Positions 1 to 8,851 of a DNA stretch of 64,000 nt are shown in pieces. Made by a program: the position numbers and the translations under genes. Source of the DNA: JABDGM01 sp046349975 (GTDB lineage Bacteria; Planctomycetota; Planctomycetia; Pirellulales; Lacipirellulaceae); assembly GCA_046349975.1 (NCBI GenBank), contig JAXMBH010000009.1:124001-188000 (forward strand), read 5' to 3'. The first letter of the stretch is position 1, and every line of letters begins with the position of its first letter. The notes beneath the pieces are model-generated. The model was not told the DNA's origin. It saw only the letters and a program-made list of their open reading frames with translations, and ran no database searches.

Positions 1-152
1 GTGTAATGTTGGACCGACGTCGTTCCATCGGCTTTCCGAATCTTGACGGCATGACCGCGTTCAAACTGCCGCGCGTGCTTGCCGCGCTGGCCGCGAGAGA
101 AGTCGTACTCGGGATGCATCTCGTCGTTGGCATTGGCTTTACGCTTGCTCAT
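1..152 (-). CDS. BrnT-associated antitoxin-like protein, partial at window edge
   Basis: The frame begins with ATG at 152 and runs off the left edge without a stop, giving 50 codons. The visible N-terminus is rich in Lys and Arg and contains the sequence EMHPEYDFSRGQRGKHA. From general knowledge of such loci, this DEMxPEYDFS-G-RGK pattern is typical of small antitoxin-like proteins encoded just downstream of BrnT-type toxins. The start lies inside the 3' end of the broken brnT frame (about 14 bp overlap), which is the usual toxin-then-antitoxin order. The DNA-binding part, if present, is outside the window. It would be expected to bind the toxin and repress the operon. Confidence 0.6.
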   Translation of the reverse strand, partial: MSKRKANANDEMHPEYDFSRGQRGKHARQFERGHAVKIRKADGTTSVQHY

Positions 153-397
153 ACGTCTTTTGTTCCGCTTTCGTTGCCTTTCGGCAACTAATGATGCGAA
201 TATTTGGAGGGCGATCGGTGTAGCAAACAACAATTAGCCGCCCACGTGACGAAAGACCAACGTCAATAGTGCGCTTCATCAGCAATGGTAAGTGACTGTG
301 GATCGCTGAAGACTGTCTTGGCTTCTTCGAAACTGATGCCATGCTTCTTCTGATTTGACAGGTCCTTTGCTTCGTCCCATTCAAAAGTCAGCGCCAT
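139..397 (-). pseudogene. brnT: BrnT-family ribonuclease toxin, frameshifted
   Basis: The 5' part starts with ATG at 397 and encodes FEWDEAKDLSNQKKHGISF followed by EEAKTVFSDPQSLTIADEAHY, a textbook BrnT N-terminus, then stops at 263-265 after 44 residues. The rest of the protein (TIDVGLSSRGRLIVVCYTD, then IRIISCRKATKAEQKTYEQA) is in another frame and ends at 139. Compared with the usual BrnT spacing (DxDHS-x-GEER-x-I-x-x-G), about five residues are missing at the junction. The repeated bases GCGCAC at the join suggest a short deletion between microhomologies. BrnT toxins are RelE-fold RNases of about 90-95 residues. This copy should be inactive unless frameshifting rescues it. Confidence 0.75.
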
Positions 398-464
398 GCG
401 AGCTTATTCTAAGGAATTTTCCGTCTGCCAACCAGCATGACGCAAACGTGCAAGGGCGTTGCGC

Positions 465-502
465 AAAAAAAACCGCGAGGGGCTTGGTGGCCGGGCTCGC
501 GG
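465..502 (-). terminator. Rho-independent terminator after glgX-like gene
   Basis: On the minus strand a CCGCGAG/CTCGCGG stem is followed by eight T residues. It lies about 95 bp beyond the stop of the debranching-enzyme gene and before the brnT remnant, so it should end the glgX-like transcript. Confidence 0.8.
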
Positions 503-595
503 GGCGGGGTGGAGGTTGGGTCATTGGCAGTAGATTCGGGCTGGCGCCCGACGCTAGTGCGATGCTGAGGATTCTCGGTGAGTTGTTTTGGTTTC

Positions 596-2722
596 CTATT
601 CCGCTACGTAGCAGCGGAGGGTGTGGGATTGGAGTGTGACGGGAGTGCGGCCGAGGGGGGGGCCATCGGCTGCGGGGTGGATGTCATCGGGCGGTGCGGC
701 GGCGGTGTCGATGAACTGTCGCCAGTTCAAGTTCACGACCGCTGGCGGCGCGACGAACTGTTGCGGGCTCGCGCCCGAGTGGAGCATGATCAGCACGGCG
801 CGGGCTGCCGGGTCGGTGAGGCCGCTGGTGCCGAAGACGCACGTGAGGCTTGAGCCGACGACGCTCCAGTTGACAGGGCTGCCATCGGGGTTGTACCAGC
901 TGACATCGGGGAGTTGGCCGGGCTGGGCGGTTTTGCCGGTGAGGAACGCGCCGCGGCGAACGTTGGGTTGGCGGCGGCGGAAAGCGTTGAGGGCCTTCAC
1001 GAACCGCAGCATCTCGCCGTTGCGTTCGACCAGTTTCCAATCGAACCAGCTGATTTGATTGTCTTGGCAGTAGGCGTTGTTGTTGCCACGTTGGGTGCGG
1101 AGGACTTCGTCGCCGGCGAGGATCATCGGCACGCCCTGGCTCAGGAGAAGCGACGCCAGGAAGTTTTTGGCCTGACGTTGGCGGAGCTCGACGATGCTGC
1201 GGCGGCGGGTGGGACCCTCAACGCCATAATTAGCGCTGTGGTTGTTGTTGTCGCCGTCGCGGTTGTCCTCGCGGTTGTCGAGGTTGTGCTTACGCTCGTA
1301 GCTGGTGAGGTCGTTGAGCGTGAAGCCATCGTGCGAGGTGATGAAGTTGATGCTGTGATATGGCCGGCGGCCGCTGGGTTGGTAGAGGTCGCTGGAGCCG
1401 GCGAGGCGCGTAGCCATCGGACCCGTCATGCCCCAGTCGCCGCGCCAATAGCGGCGGATGTCGTCGCGGTAATGGCCATTCCACTCGGCCCAACGCTGGT
1501 TGGCGAAGGAGCCGACCTGGTAGGCGCCGGCGGCGTCCCAAGCTTCGGCGATGATCTTGGTGTCGGCGAGCATAGGATCTTCGGCGATCAGTTCGACGAG
1601 CGGCGGGTTCGGAACGAGCTCGCCCTTGCGGTTACGGCTGAGAATGGAAGCGAGATCGAAGCGGAAGCCATCGATGTGGTAGTTGTGCACCCAGTGGCGG
1701 AGGCAATGGAAGATCATCTCGCGGACGATCGGGTGATTGCCGTTCACCGTGTTGCCGCAGCCGCTGAAGTTTTTGTAGGTGCCGTCATCATTCAGCATGT
1801 AATAGACGCGGTTCTCGAGGCCCTTGAACGCGAACGTGGGGCCGGCTTCGTTGCCTTCGGAGGTGTGGTTGAAGACGACGTCGAGAATGACTTCGATGCC
1901 GGCGGCGTGGAGTTCGCGGACCATCTCCTTGAACTGCCGCACCTGGTCGCCGGGTTTGTTGCCGCTCATGTAGCCACGATGCGGCGAGAAGAAGCACATG
2001 GGGTCGTAGCCCCAATAATATGTGCGGTTGGGCTTAGAGCCATCGGCTTCTTCGATGGGGAAGTCGTTGATCGGCATCAATTCGACAGCGGTGATGCCGA
2101 GCGCTTTTAGGTAGGGAATTTTCTCGATGATTCCCAAGTAGGTGCCGGGCTCTTTCGCGCCGCTGGATGGGCTGCGCGTGAAGCCGCGGACATGCGTTTC
2201 GTAGATGATGGTTTCGGAGAGCGGCCGGCGGAGATGGCGGTCGCCGCGCCAGTCGAACGCATCATCGACAACCACACACTTCGGCGGGCGGATGACGCCA
2301 TCGTCGGAGGCCATAAAGCGGCCAGCGAGGGCGCGGGCGTACGGGTCGATGAGCCGGGCGTTTGAATTGAAGCGTTGGCCGTGGCTCGGGTCAAAAGGGC
2401 CGTCGGCTTGGAAGTGGTAAAGTTGCCCGGGCTTGAGGCCGGGGACGAAAACGCTCCAAATGTCGCCCCAGCGGTCGGATTGTGGGTTGAACTCGATCAG
2501 TTTGTGCGGGTCGCGGTCGGTAACGCGATGGTAGAGCAACACCCGCATCGCGGTTGCGCTCTTACTATAAACGACGAACTGGACGCCACCATCGCGCAGC
2601 ACCGCTCCGTAGGGCAGCGGGTAGCTGAACTGGGCGGGCGGCGGCGGGGTGGGTTTGCGGGATGCTTTGGGCATAACCACAAAAGCATGGCGTGCAAAAA
2701 AGTTCGAGGCGGTCGTAAACAT
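596..2722 (-). CDS. glgX: Glycogen debranching enzyme, isoamylase/GlgX type (copy 1)
   Basis: This 708-residue GH13 enzyme should hydrolyse alpha-1,6 branch points of glycogen or limit dextrins. The N-terminal region (about residues 30-150) is the CBM48-like early-set domain (YPLPYGAVLRDGGVQFVVYS). The catalytic barrel shows DVVFNHT, GFRFDLAS with nucleophile D356, AEAWD with acid/base E393, and SHDGF with D465. The length is normal for GlgX/TreX proteins. It differs from the second copy at 27590-29758 at the acid/base loop (AEAWDAAGAYQVG against AEPWDLGEGGYQVG), so the two may have different branch preferences. The ATG at 2722 has a GGAG a few bases upstream and is preferred. An internal Met at 2674 is possible, but I see no ribosome-binding site before it. 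The gene stands alone, with a terminator downstream. Confidence 0.9.
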   Translation of the reverse strand: MFTTASNFFARHAFVVMPKASRKPTPPPPAQFSYPLPYGAVLRDGGVQFVVYSKSATAMRVLLYHRVTDRDPHKLIEFNPQSDRWGDIWSVFVPGLKPGQLYHFQADGPFDPSHGQRFNSNARLIDPYARALAGRFMASDDGVIRPPKCVVVDDAFDWRGDRHLRRPLSETIIYETHVRGFTRSPSSGAKEPGTYLGIIEKIPYLKALGITAVELMPINDFPIEEADGSKPNRTYYWGYDPMCFFSPHRGYMSGNKPGDQVRQFKEMVRELHAAGIEVILDVVFNHTSEGNEAGPTFAFKGLENRVYYMLNDDGTYKNFSGCGNTVNGNHPIVREMIFHCLRHWVHNYHIDGFRFDLASILSRNRKGELVPNPPLVELIAEDPMLADTKIIAEAWDAAGAYQVGSFANQRWAEWNGHYRDDIRRYWRGDWGMTGPMATRLAGSSDLYQPSGRRPYHSINFITSHDGFTLNDLTSYERKHNLDNREDNRDGDNNNHSANYGVEGPTRRRSIVELRQRQAKNFLASLLLSQGVPMILAGDEVLRTQRGNNNAYCQDNQISWFDWKLVERNGEMLRFVKALNAFRRRQPNVRRGAFLTGKTAQPGQLPDVSWYNPDGSPVNWSVVGSSLTCVFGTSGLTDPAARAVLIMLHSGASPQQFVAPPAVVNLNWRQFIDTAAAPPDDIHPAADGPPLGRTPVTLQSHTLRCYVAE

Positions 2723-3194
2723 GGTGCTCCGGCCAACGGGTCGAGAAGATTGGGACGATTGTGACTAGCGCGACTGAGGAGGTAACCGGTCATGCCGGTT
2801 ACACCAGCCGATTCGTGGCAACAGACGTCCCAGTCTGAAGAGACCATGGGAGTTTGCAGAAGCTGCAAGCTTGCCCATGGGCCATCGAGCGGCGTGGATC
2901 GCGCTCACAAGGTGTCCTTAACTTCGACACGGTTCTGGAGAGCACTTCAATGGGAAATCATCGTACCGCAGAGCTTCGCCGGGCAGAATCCTTGTTTTGA
3001 GCGGCAAGACTGGCAGGAGAATGCGAGAGCGTTCAAGCCGCATGATGCTGTCGTCTTAACGGCAGTCGCGTGGTGAAATTTGCGGTGTTTTCCGTGCATG
3101 AGCAGCGGTGCGTAACAAGGCTCAACTCGTGCGTACTAGCGAGAGACGGTTCGTCATTGTTACAGCCAAACTCTCACTACACGGAAAAATGGTC
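2723..3194. other. Intergenic region with two small palindromes
   Basis: About 470 bp separates the divergent debranching-enzyme and ABC-ATPase genes. It should hold both promoters, but I could not assign them with confidence. A perfect 8-bp stem (GTAACCGG/CCGGTTAC) lies at 2782-2802. A nested palindrome (CCATGGG ... CCCATGG enclosing TTGCAG/CTGCAA) lies at 2844-2880. I see no convincing gene. Confidence 0.5.
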
Positions 3195-3941
3195 ATGAGC
3201 TCGATCGTTTGTATTAAGGACATTGCTAAACGCTACGGCGAATTCGAAGCGGTTCGCGGGATCACGTTGGAGATACCGGCGGGTGGGATTTTTGCGCTGC
3301 TCGGGCCGAACGGGGCCGGGAAGACGACGCTCATCAAGATGCTCATGGGGATGCTGCGGGCGACGAGCGGGGAACTCACGGTCGATGGGCTGTGTGCGTT
3401 TCGCGATGGCGTGGCGGTGAAGAGCATCGTTGGTTACTTGCCGGATGAGCCGGTGTTTTACGACTATCTGCGTGGCCGGGAAATTCTGCGATTCGTCGGC
3501 GAGTTGCATGGACTCGACCGGGCGGTGATTGAGGCGCGCAGTACGGCGATGGCGGAACGGCTCTCGCTCGCGGATGCGATGGAGGAATTTGCCGAGAACT
3601 ACTCGCGCGGCATGAAGAAGAAGCTGGGGCTCATGTGCGCCTTGCTGCACGAGCCGAAGCTCGTGGTGCTCGACGAGCCGACGAACGGGCTCGATCCGCA
3701 CGGCACGATGGTGCTGCACGAGATGATGCGGGAGATCGCAGCGGCCGGGCGGACCGTGTTGTTCTCCACGCACTTGCTCGATCAAGCCGAGCGGCTGTGC
3801 GATCGCGTGGCGGTGGTCAATCAGGGCCAGCTGGCGGCCGAAGGGACTCTGGCCGAGCTGCGAAGTCGGTTTGGCGCGAGCCAGAGCTTGGAGTCGTTGT
3901 TCTTCCGTCTTACCGAACCCACGAATAAGGAAGCTGCCTAA
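3195..3941 (+). CDS. ABC transporter ATP-binding protein
   Basis: This 248-residue nucleotide-binding subunit should energise the permease encoded 33 bp downstream, and the two probably form an operon. Visible motifs are Walker A GPNGAGKT (residues 37-44), a signature loop YSRGMKKK (about 136-143, an ABC-2 variant of LSGGQ), Walker B LVVLDEP with D160-E161, and the switch His in FSTHLLDQAE. The family (CcmA/NatA-like) pairs with ABC-2 exporters for small molecules, peptides or drugs. The substrate cannot be read from the sequence. I chose the ATG at 3195 (MSSIVCIKD) because the alignable domain starts there. ATG 3189 is also possible, and the longer frame to 3108 looks like an artefact. Confidence 0.88.
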   Translation: MSSIVCIKDIAKRYGEFEAVRGITLEIPAGGIFALLGPNGAGKTTLIKMLMGMLRATSGELTVDGLCAFRDGVAVKSIVGYLPDEPVFYDYLRGREILRFVGELHGLDRAVIEARSTAMAERLSLADAMEEFAENYSRGMKKKLGLMCALLHEPKLVVLDEPTNGLDPHGTMVLHEMMREIAAAGRTVLFSTHLLDQAERLCDRVAVVNQGQLAAEGTLAELRSRFGASQSLESLFFRLTEPTNKEAA

Positions 3942-3974
3942 GCGCACGGCGGCAATAGAGCAGGGAGCATTGTC

Positions 3975-6542
3975 ATGAATCAACTTTCTACGATTTCAAC
4001 GTTCAAATTGTTTGGACGAGTGGCGCTGCGGCGGCTCGTGAACCGCAGCACTACGATGCGATTCGATCGGTTTGCGAAGGCGCAGGGCGAAGAAGCGGCA
4101 GCGACGACGCGCACGGCGACGCAGCATCGGTCGGCGCAGATATCGCTGCTATTGCGCACGGTGGGACTGTGGTTCCCGCTGATGACGCTCATTGGCACCG
4201 TGGGGCTGTCGTTGGCATCGATGTTCGCGCTCATAGGCGCGGTACAGCTCGAAGACTCAAAGTCGGCCGCGGTGCTGACGGTTTCGCAGAGCCAGTACGA
4301 CCAACTCAAGAAAGCGACTGAGATCCCCAACACGGAAAACCGCCTGGCGGCGATTGACAACGCGTTGGCGTCGGTGTTTTCGGGGGCAACGATGTGGGAA
4401 TCGAGCGCGGGACGAGCGATGGCGAAGGAGCGGTTCGACACGCAGGGCCTGGCTGGGTTTTCGCCACCGGTGGGAAAGTCGCAGTTTGCCGGAGAGTTGA
4501 AGTATTTGTCGCCGGCGGGTCGCCAGACGGCGATGCGGGCGGTTGGTGTATACCTGGCGTTCCTGAGCCTGGCGACGTTCTGCGTCGCGTTCGGTCTCAA
4601 TAGTGCGCATTTGGGCAGAGTTGATCCGGCGCTCACATGGTTGTGGCAATTTCCGGTGTCGCGAAGAGTGTTGTTTTCATCGAAGCTGGTGGAGTACCTG
4701 TTCGACAGTCCGGTTCTGGTCATGTTGCCGATCTACTATGCGAGTTGTGTTTGGCTGTGCGGCGCATCGTTTCTGGCCGGGCTTGGGCAGGGCGTGGTGC
4801 TCGGGGTTTCGGCGGGCGGGACGATTGCCGCGCTGCGGCTCGCGGCCGAAACCTATCTCGCGCAACGTGTGGCGCGGCGGACGCGCGGCATGGTTGTGGC
4901 GGTGATGTCGGCCGTCGGCAGCCTGGGCGTGCTGTGTGTCATGTTGGGTAGCAACGCGCAGTTCGTTGTGGAGTCGTTCATCAAGATCGCCAATTCGCTG
5001 CCGGCGTGGGTGTTCTGGAACCCGTTCACGGCAGGCGTTGGGTCGGACTTGATGTTGAGCCGCGGAAATCTGTGGTGGTTGGTTGCGCCGGCGGTCGCAC
5101 TAGTGGCGGCTTCGGTTGCGGTTTGGTCGAGCGTCGCGCTCACGCAAAGCGGTTTAGCAACCGCTCAGGATTCGGTGCGTGGCAGTAACCAAGCTGCGGC
5201 GGTTGCCACTGGATCGGCGCGGCGGTCGCACTTGAGCACCTTCGTGTGGAAGGAACTGCTGCAATTGCGGCGGGAACCCGAGATGCTCGGGCAAGTGATC
5301 GCGACGCCGTTCGTCATCGGGCTGCTGTTGTACTTCAGCGGCTATGGCCGGGTGATTGACTTCGCGACGAAGGGCGGCACGAACATTTCGATCGCGATCC
5401 TGGTTGCGGTGTCGTACCTGCTGATGGTGGCGGTCGCCCAGACCCTCACGAAAGAACTAAAGCACTTGCAGCTATTGCAGTCGCAGCCGCGACCGCTGGC
5501 TGATGTGGTGCGGAGCAAGGCCCGGGTGTGGGCGACGATTGCGATTGGCATCAGCGTGCCATTTATTGGAGCGGCCATCGCCTTCATGCCGAGCGAGGCT
5601 GGGGCAATCCTGCTGCACGTGCCGTTCTTGTTTGCGTCGCTGTGGTTCCTGGCCGAGCTGGTGTTTGGGCTAACGGCCCTGGCGGCAAGTGTGACAAACG
5701 AGCAGACAGTTCGGTTCCGCCGCACGGCCATGTTACCGGCGCTCGTGATCAGCAATCTGTCGATTGCGATCTACAGCGGTAGCTTGTGGGTGCAGTTGGG
5801 GGCGTTCGTAACGCTAGTGATTCTCAACGCGGCGATACGCGAGCGACAGCTGGTGGAACTCGCTTGGTTAAGCGAACCAGTGGAAGCGCCGCCGAAGCAG
5901 GTGTACCCCATGCATGCGATTCTCGCGATCATTAGCTTTGAGGCAATCATGGGTGGGATCAGCGGCGCGCTGCTCAAGTATCCGGAAGTGAGTGCGGCGG
6001 CGAATTTGGCGATCTCGTATATTGCGGCCGCGGTGGTTATCGCCCTGTTGTGTTGGGAATGGATGCGACGGAACGGGCTGAGCACGGCGAATGCGAACAT
6101 CGTGAAGCATGAACGGCCGCTCCGGCCGATATTCTTCGGGCTGTCGGCATCGTGCTTTGCCGGTCTCGCGGTCACGGTCGTGTTGTCGCACTTTCATCTC
6201 ACCCATCAGTTGCCGGCGAATCTCACGGTGCAAAATCTGCATTCGACGGTGTACGACAAGTGGTGTTTGCTGGTGATGTGGGTTGTGGCAGCGCCGCTGT
6301 TCGAAGAGTGGATCGTTCGCGGAATGCTGTATCGCAGCCTACGGCGGAGTTGGGGCGTAGCGGCGAGTGTGGCGTTATCGGCAGTGCTGTTCGCAACGCT
6401 ACATCCGGCGGCAGGTTGCGTGGCGCTCGTTACGCTGGGCGTTATGACGGCACTCGCAGTGGAGAAGACGGGGCGGCTGTGGCCGTCGATCGTGATTCAC
6501 GCCGGGTACAACTTCATGATTTGGGCGCTGTGGGCGATGTGA
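3975..6542 (+). CDS. ABC-2 permease fused to a CPBP (CAAX-type) membrane protease domain
   Basis: This 855-residue multi-span protein is the likely membrane partner of the upstream ATPase. The first roughly 630 residues resemble a paired ABC-2 permease with many hydrophobic segments and a large N-terminal non-membrane loop (about 95-190). The last roughly 200 residues form a CPBP intramembrane-protease domain: EEWIVR with E777, E778 and R782, then a His in FATLHP (H810), and HAGYN (H842, N846). These match the EExxxR, FxxxH and HxxxN motifs of the CAAX protease/bacteriocin-processing family, so the catalytic residues look intact. The arrangement resembles NatB/CPBP systems. The protease half may process the exported substrate or give immunity. 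That role is inferred. Confidence 0.85.
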   Translation: MNQLSTISTFKLFGRVALRRLVNRSTTMRFDRFAKAQGEEAAATTRTATQHRSAQISLLLRTVGLWFPLMTLIGTVGLSLASMFALIGAVQLEDSKSAAVLTVSQSQYDQLKKATEIPNTENRLAAIDNALASVFSGATMWESSAGRAMAKERFDTQGLAGFSPPVGKSQFAGELKYLSPAGRQTAMRAVGVYLAFLSLATFCVAFGLNSAHLGRVDPALTWLWQFPVSRRVLFSSKLVEYLFDSPVLVMLPIYYASCVWLCGASFLAGLGQGVVLGVSAGGTIAALRLAAETYLAQRVARRTRGMVVAVMSAVGSLGVLCVMLGSNAQFVVESFIKIANSLPAWVFWNPFTAGVGSDLMLSRGNLWWLVAPAVALVAASVAVWSSVALTQSGLATAQDSVRGSNQAAAVATGSARRSHLSTFVWKELLQLRREPEMLGQVIATPFVIGLLLYFSGYGRVIDFATKGGTNISIAILVAVSYLLMVAVAQTLTKELKHLQLLQSQPRPLADVVRSKARVWATIAIGISVPFIGAAIAFMPSEAGAILLHVPFLFASLWFLAELVFGLTALAASVTNEQTVRFRRTAMLPALVISNLSIAIYSGSLWVQLGAFVTLVILNAAIRERQLVELAWLSEPVEAPPKQVYPMHAILAIISFEAIMGGISGALLKYPEVSAAANLAISYIAAAVVIALLCWEWMRRNGLSTANANIVKHERPLRPIFFGLSASCFAGLAVTVVLSHFHLTHQLPANLTVQNLHSTVYDKWCLLVMWVVAAPLFEEWIVRGMLYRSLRRSWGVAASVALSAVLFATLHPAAGCVALVTLGVMTALAVEKTGRLWPSIVIHAGYNFMIWALWAM

Positions 6543-6565
6543 TGGCAGCGATCACGGGAAACGGT

Positions 6566-6608
6566 GCGGGTCGAACCGCGAATTTTGTAGTTTTGCCGGT
6601 TCGACCGC
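6566..6608. terminator. Bidirectional hairpin between convergent permease and higA genes
   Basis: The arms GCGGGTCGAACCGCGAA and TTGCCGGTTCGACCGC form an imperfect stem of about 16 bp over a T-rich loop. It lies between the permease stop (6542) and the higA stop (6610), where a shared terminator is expected. There is no long U tract. Confidence 0.5.
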
Positions 6609-6609
6609 C

Positions 6610-7011
6610 CTACTGCATGAATGCCGACGGCGAAACATGGAATCGCTGTGCCAAAGTTCGTAACTGATCGACCGTGAGTTCAGTTTGGCCGCTAAGATAT
6701 TGAGAAACCTTGCTGGCATCGCCGATATCGGGAAGATCGTTAAGCGACAATCCATGTTCGTCAATGAGGTAGCGCAGCACATCTGGGCCACTGGCATTCG
6801 GAATTGCGTGATGTTGCGACTCGTACGTTTGGATCAACGTGCCGAGCGTATCCAGCACGCCATACAGTGGGTGCTCCTGGTTCGTGCCGATTTCATCAAG
6901 CAGAGCATAGAGGCGAACGACCGCGGCGTCATATTCTGCCTCGCTACGGATTGAGAAGAAGGCGGCGATCGGGGGCCAGTGAGTCTGGAGATCGGTTATT
7001 TGCGTGGTCAT
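6610..7011 (-). CDS. higA: HigA-type antitoxin with helix-turn-helix
   Basis: This 133-residue protein starts at MTTQITDLQTHW. The N-terminal half (FFSIRSEAEYDAAVVRLYAL) is the usual HigA/COG5499 leader. The C-terminal half is a Cro/C1-type HTH (SLNDLPDIGDASKVSQYLSG followed by LTVDQLRTLAQRFHVSPSAF). The start codon overlaps the higB stop by 4 bp (ATGA), so the two are translationally coupled in the toxin-first order normal for higBA. It should neutralise HigB and repress the operon. I discarded the longer frame to 7221 because it is a shadow of higB. Confidence 0.88.
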   Translation of the reverse strand: MTTQITDLQTHWPPIAAFFSIRSEAEYDAAVVRLYALLDEIGTNQEHPLYGVLDTLGTLIQTYESQHHAIPNASGPDVLRYLIDEHGLSLNDLPDIGDASKVSQYLSGQTELTVDQLRTLAQRFHVSPSAFMQ

Positions 7012-7295
7012 TGCTTCCAATCTCCGCGGTCGTACTCCGAATGCGTGAGGACGTGGCGAATGTAAATTTTGCGCCGATTGTAATGAATCGAAGTAACCAA
7101 ACGAAACTTGTTGCCGCCGATGTTGAACACTGTCAAACTGCCAACGACATCCGCCGTCGGGAAGGTCTTCCGCAAAGTCGCGAAATTCACAAAGTCCGTC
7201 GACTGTACAATGGTGTGCCAACGGCGCAGCGATTGCTCACTTTCAGGATGAGCACTCCAAAAGCTGCGCAGCGCTTTTTGGGAAATGACGTGCAT
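7008..7295 (-). CDS. higB: HigB-type mRNA interferase toxin
   Basis: This 95-residue RelE-superfamily protein begins MHVISQKALRSFWSAHPESE and contains GGNKFRLVTSIHYNRRKIYIRHVLTHSEYDR in pieces typical of HigB (the IGGNKFRLV strand and the YIRHVLTHxEYD C-terminus). The family consists of ribosome-dependent endoribonucleases. No frame defect is seen, so this is the only intact toxin among the three toxin-antitoxin pairs in the window. It is followed directly by higA. Confidence 0.9.
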   Translation of the reverse strand: MHVISQKALRSFWSAHPESEQSLRRWHTIVQSTDFVNFATLRKTFPTADVVGSLTVFNIGGNKFRLVTSIHYNRRKIYIRHVLTHSEYDRGDWKQ

Positions 7296-7366
7296 TTCCT
7301 TGCTAATTATAGATTGCCCGGCAAGAGTTGTTCAACTTGCAGGCGTTGACTGTGCCGTGAACTGGC

Positions 7367-8851
7367 TTAAGCCTGGTCGGCGCGTGAGTCGGCGTAGATT
7401 GCTTCTTTGGCCGAGGGCCGATGCGTGGTTTCGACTTCGTTGCCGGCGGGGCCGATTTCGACGAGCTTGTAACCGCCGATGGCACGGAAGTAGATGAGCA
7501 GCAGGAGGTAGCCCACAGCCATGGTGGCGGGGATGGCGGCGGTGATTTTCAGGGCGCGCTGGCGTCCGTAGCTGGTGGCTTCTACGACGTCTTTGGCGGC
7601 AGAGCTATCGGCCGGCAGGGCGGCAACCTTAGCGCCGTCCAATCCTGCGACAGGCGGAAAGAAGAGGAACCGGTTGAGTTCGCTCGATTTGACCTGTTGA
7701 TAGACCGAGGGATTGAGCTCGTTTAGTTTGGCAGTGATGTTGACGTCTTGGGTGTAGCCGATGCCAGGGCCGCCAAGCAGGCCGGCCGATGCCATGCCAA
7801 TGCCGCCCATGGCGCCCATCGCGAGGGCGCCGCCTTTGGGAAATCGTTCACCGACGACGCCGAGCATCGTGGGCCAGAAAAAGGTTTTGCCGATGCCATA
7901 GATCGTGGCGGCCCCGAGGATGCCGAACGCAGAGGCGGCAGCGAGCATGCTGCCCATCGAGAATAGCCCGATGCAGGCGAGCACGGCGCTGCAGAACAAC
8001 AAGCCCAGCGGGTTGATGTGCTCGACAATAGGTCCGGCGAAGAATCGCAAGATAAACATCAAGCCAGCGGTATACACGAGCAGCAGGACGCTGCTGTTGG
8101 GGAAGAAGCCGGCCATGATATTGGGAATCCAGCTGTCGGTGCCTAGTTCGACATAGCCCACGAGCGCGTGCAGGAATAGCAAGAAGAGCAGCACCGGGGC
8201 GGCGAACTCGGCGAGCATTTCGCCGAATTTGATGCCGGCGGCGCGAGCTTCAGAAATGGGGAAGCGTTCTTTGATGATGATGATGCCGTACCAGAGCACT
8301 GGCACGAGAAAGAACGCCATTGGGATTTCCCAGCGCAGCTGCATGATCTTGGCTTTGTCGCCGACGAAGCAATAGGCGAGCACGCCGCCCAGGATCAGGC
8401 CGCCGGGCCAGCCAGCGTGCAGAATATTGAGGTAGTGAGTTTTCTGTTTGGGGTAGAGCGTGGCGACGAGTGGGTTGATGGCCGCTTCGCACATGCCGTT
8501 GCCCAGCGAGAACATGAACATGCCGACATACAGGCACCAGTAGGTGGCGTCTTTGCCGGCGGCGTGGAAGACATAGGTTGCGGACAATTGCACAATGGCC
8601 GACAAGACATGCAGCAAGAACGCGCCGATGAGTATGGCCTTGTAGCCGACGCGATCGGCAAACAGGCTGAAGCCGATGATGGTGAAGGCCATGCCCACGA
8701 GGCCGCCGCCGGTGATGGTGCCGAGCTCGGTTTTGGTGAAACCGAACAGGCGACTCCACTCGGCCAGCACATCGCCGCGAACGGCAAAGCCAACGCCCGC
8801 TGCAATCAAGGTCATGAAACTGGCAAAGAAGATCTTTCCGTTCGACTGCAT
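7367..8851 (-). CDS. Major facilitator superfamily transporter, sugar-type
   Basis: This 494-residue inner-membrane protein has about 12 hydrophobic segments. The N-terminal half carries the MFS pattern FTKTELGTITGGGLVGMAF, then FADRVGYKAILIGAFLLH. A central loop region carries LYPKQKTHYLNILHAGWPGG, a motif I associate with the FucP-like sugar/H+ symporter branch common in planctomycetes. A periplasmic insertion near the C-terminus (about residues 390-430) lies between the last helices. The ATG at 8851 has a GGAG 9 bases upstream and is preferred over 8926. It is divergent from the Gfo/Idh oxidoreductase, with which it may share a carbohydrate pathway. The substrate is unknown. Confidence 0.82.
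   Translation of the reverse strand: MQSNGKIFFASFMTLIAAGVGFAVRGDVLAEWSRLFGFTKTELGTITGGGLVGMAFTIIGFSLFADRVGYKAILIGAFLLHVLSAIVQLSATYVFHAAGKDATYWCLYVGMFMFSLGNGMCEAAINPLVATLYPKQKTHYLNILHAGWPGGLILGGVLAYCFVGDKAKIMQLRWEIPMAFFLVPVLWYGIIIIKERFPISEARAAGIKFGEMLAEFAAPVLLFLLFLHALVGYVELGTDSWIPNIMAGFFPNSSVLLLVYTAGLMFILRFFAGPIVEHINPLGLLFCSAVLACIGLFSMGSMLAAASAFGILGAATIYGIGKTFFWPTMLGVVGERFPKGGALAMGAMGGIGMASAGLLGGPGIGYTQDVNITAKLNELNPSVYQQVKSSELNRFLFFPPVAGLDGAKVAALPADSSAAKDVVEATSYGRQRALKITAAIPATMAVGYLLLLIYFRAIGGYKLVEIGPAGNEVETTHRPSAKEAIYADSRADQA

Noticed and set aside
139..384. The 81-residue frame starting at 384 as a separate gene
   Set aside because: Its first part has no ribosome-binding site and overlaps the BrnT N-terminal frame. 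It is the displaced 3' half of brnT.
914..2110. 398-residue open frame antisense to the debranching enzyme
   Set aside because: Its composition (Val/Ala/Glu-rich, no family motif) is that of an antisense shadow of a high-GC gene. The real enzyme with all catalytic residues is on the other strand.
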